A stretch of 6,243 nt of DNA from Prevotella sp. (lineage in GTDB: Bacteria > Bacteroidota > Bacteroidia > Bacteroidales > Bacteroidaceae), in NCBI GenBank assembly GCA_016291915.1, contig JAEEZP010000271.1:1-6243 (forward strand). Direction: 5' to 3'. The notes beneath the pieces were generated by a model. The model had not been told where the DNA came from. It ran no database searches and saw only the letters and a program-made list of their open reading frames with translations. A program made the position numbers and the translations under genes. Positions within the stretch are counted from its first letter, which is position 1. Every line of letters begins with the position of its first letter. Below are positions 5,383 through 6,243 of the stretch, in pieces.

Positions 5383-6165
5383 TTATTTCACAATATTCAC
5401 CACCAGCGTGGTGATAGATGCCAGAAAACTGAATACCGAAAACCATATCGATACACTGTTAATCTTCGTAGAGTTGATCTTCGTCTTGTTCTGCTCAACA
5501 TACACCACATCATTTTGTTGCAAATAGTAATAAGGTGAGTTCAGCAGATTTGCATCAGTGAGATCGATACGATATACCTGTTTCCTGCCCTTTTCATCCA
5601 ACCTTATGAGCATCACATTATTACGTTTCCCATACATCGTAAGATCCCCAGCCTGTGCAACAGCCTCCAGTATGGTTATCTTGTCATTGGCAACACGTAA
5701 AGTGCCGGGGGTTTTCACCTCCCCTAATACCGTGACTCGATAACTTGACATATTCACGGTGACAACAGGATGCTCATCAGCAGAGAGATAAGGGGCTATC
5801 TTACTGGTTATCAATTGCTCGCATTCTCGTTTTGTAAGTCCTCCCACATGAAGGGTTCCAACAACGGGAAAAACGATCTTACCATCATTATCCACTTGGT
5901 ATCTTAACAGCATATCACTATTTGCTGTCACATGCCCCTGCTGTCCGCCCATGATCAGGTTAAAAGGTTTCGCTGCATCGGGATCAGTCGTGTTCACGCT
6001 AATGGTGAGTTCATCCTTTGGCATGATACGGGCATCATATAGCCCTACTCTATTCATTGTCAATGTATCAGCACCTTGCAGATAGATGATTTTCTCCGTA
6101 CTGCCGCAGCCTGCTAACGTCAACAGTAACATAACGAACATGAAAAAAATAATATTGTCTTTCAT
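5383..6165 (-). CDS. Polysaccharide export lipoprotein (Wza/BexD-type, SLBB domain)
   Basis: 260-residue member of the outer-membrane polysaccharide export (OPX) family that carries capsule or exopolysaccharide across the periplasm and outer membrane. The lipoprotein signal is MKDNIIFFMF...LTLAGC with lipobox L-A-G-C20; no surface-export signal follows the Cys. The Poly_export domain runs about 43-140 (MPKDELTISV, VDNDGKIVFPVVGTLHVGGLT) and one SLBB domain about 142-195 (YRVTVLGEVKTPGTLRV, ILEAVAQAGD). A conserved end (NDVVYVEQNKTKINS) leads into a hydrophobic helix at about 238-258. It is much shorter than E. coli Wza (379 residues), with fewer SLBB repeats, which is usual for Bacteroidota members. 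These genes often stand next to a Wzc-like tyrosine kinase/chain-length gene and glycosyltransferases; none is in the window, since glmS comes next. ATG at 6163-6165 follows a good promoter. The family is clear; which polysaccharide it exports is unknown. Confidence 0.93.
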   Translation of the reverse strand: MKDNIIFFMFVMLLLTLAGCGSTEKIIYLQGADTLTMNRVGLYDARIMPKDELTISVNTTDPDAAKPFNLIMGGQQGHVTANSDMLLRYQVDNDGKIVFPVVGTLHVGGLTKRECEQLITSKIAPYLSADEHPVVTVNMSSYRVTVLGEVKTPGTLRVANDKITILEAVAQAGDLTMYGKRNNVMLIRLDEKGRKQVYRIDLTDANLLNSPYYYLQQNDVVYVEQNKTKINSTKINSVSIWFSVFSFLASITTLVVNIVK

Positions 6166-6190
6166 AAGTAATAAAATTTAAAATTGTAGG

Positions 6191-6222
6191 CAAAATTACA
6201 AATTCAAATCTAAAATTCCAAG
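6191..6222 (-). promoter_or_regulatory. Bacteroidetes-type promoter of the export lipoprotein gene
   Basis: Read on the minus strand, TAATTTTG (complement of 6191-6198) is a full match to the -7 consensus TAnnTTTG. CTTG (complement of 6219-6222), one mismatch from TTTG, lies 20 bases upstream, inside the accepted 19-21 spacing. Transcription would begin near 6184, giving a short A/T-rich leader of about 18 bases. It probably drives the export gene and possibly glmS behind it. Confidence 0.65.
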
Positions 6223-6243
6223 AAGAATACTATTTTGTTATGA

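Noticed and set aside
5558..5743. Plus-strand open frame antisense to the export lipoprotein
   Set aside because: Lies over the conserved SLBB region; no support of its own.

Overview
The window looks like Bacteroidota chromosome, most likely order Bacteroidales (Bacteroides/Prevotella-like). Three things point there: A/T-rich leaders without clear Shine-Dalgarno sites, promoter boxes of the Bacteroidetes type (TTG-like -33 box and TAnnTTTG -7 box), and protein families typical of the group (LytTR response regulator, secreted M64 metallopeptidase, short polysaccharide-export lipoprotein with a C-terminal membrane helix). This assignment is an inference; no species can be named from the sequence alone.

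Left half, plus strand, about 1-3054: four closely spaced genes in one direction. They are a LytTR-type response regulator cut by the left edge, a short divergent HPPK (FolK-like) protein, a secreted M64 (IgA-peptidase family) zinc metallopeptidase, and a secreted TPR protein starting at GTG 11 bases after the peptidase stop. Gaps are 43, 26 and 11 bases, so a single transcript is plausible. The sensor kinase of the regulator is probably just outside the left edge. The 43-base gap after the regulator holds overlapping, mutually exclusive hairpins.

Middle, 3055-3473: an A-tract-rich spacer with a Bacteroidetes-type promoter drives a 54-residue Ala/Val/Asp-rich lipoprotein. A strong intrinsic terminator follows, and its T run touches the stop codon of the convergent glmS gene.

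Right half, minus strand, 3472-6243: a Wza/BexD-type polysaccharide export lipoprotein with a clear promoter, then 66 bases later full-length glmS, which makes glucosamine-6-phosphate. Read in their own direction, export protein precedes glmS. One gene serves export of surface polysaccharide and the other supplies amino-sugar precursor for peptidoglycan, LPS and capsule, so the pairing makes sense for envelope building, though co-transcription is not proven.

No RNA genes, CRISPR arrays, insertion sequences or phage genes were seen. Most of the window is ordinary core/envelope gene content. The items most worth a second look are the truncated HPPK-like protein within a regulator-protease cluster, the alternative hairpins before it, and the phased A-tracts at the lipoprotein promoter.
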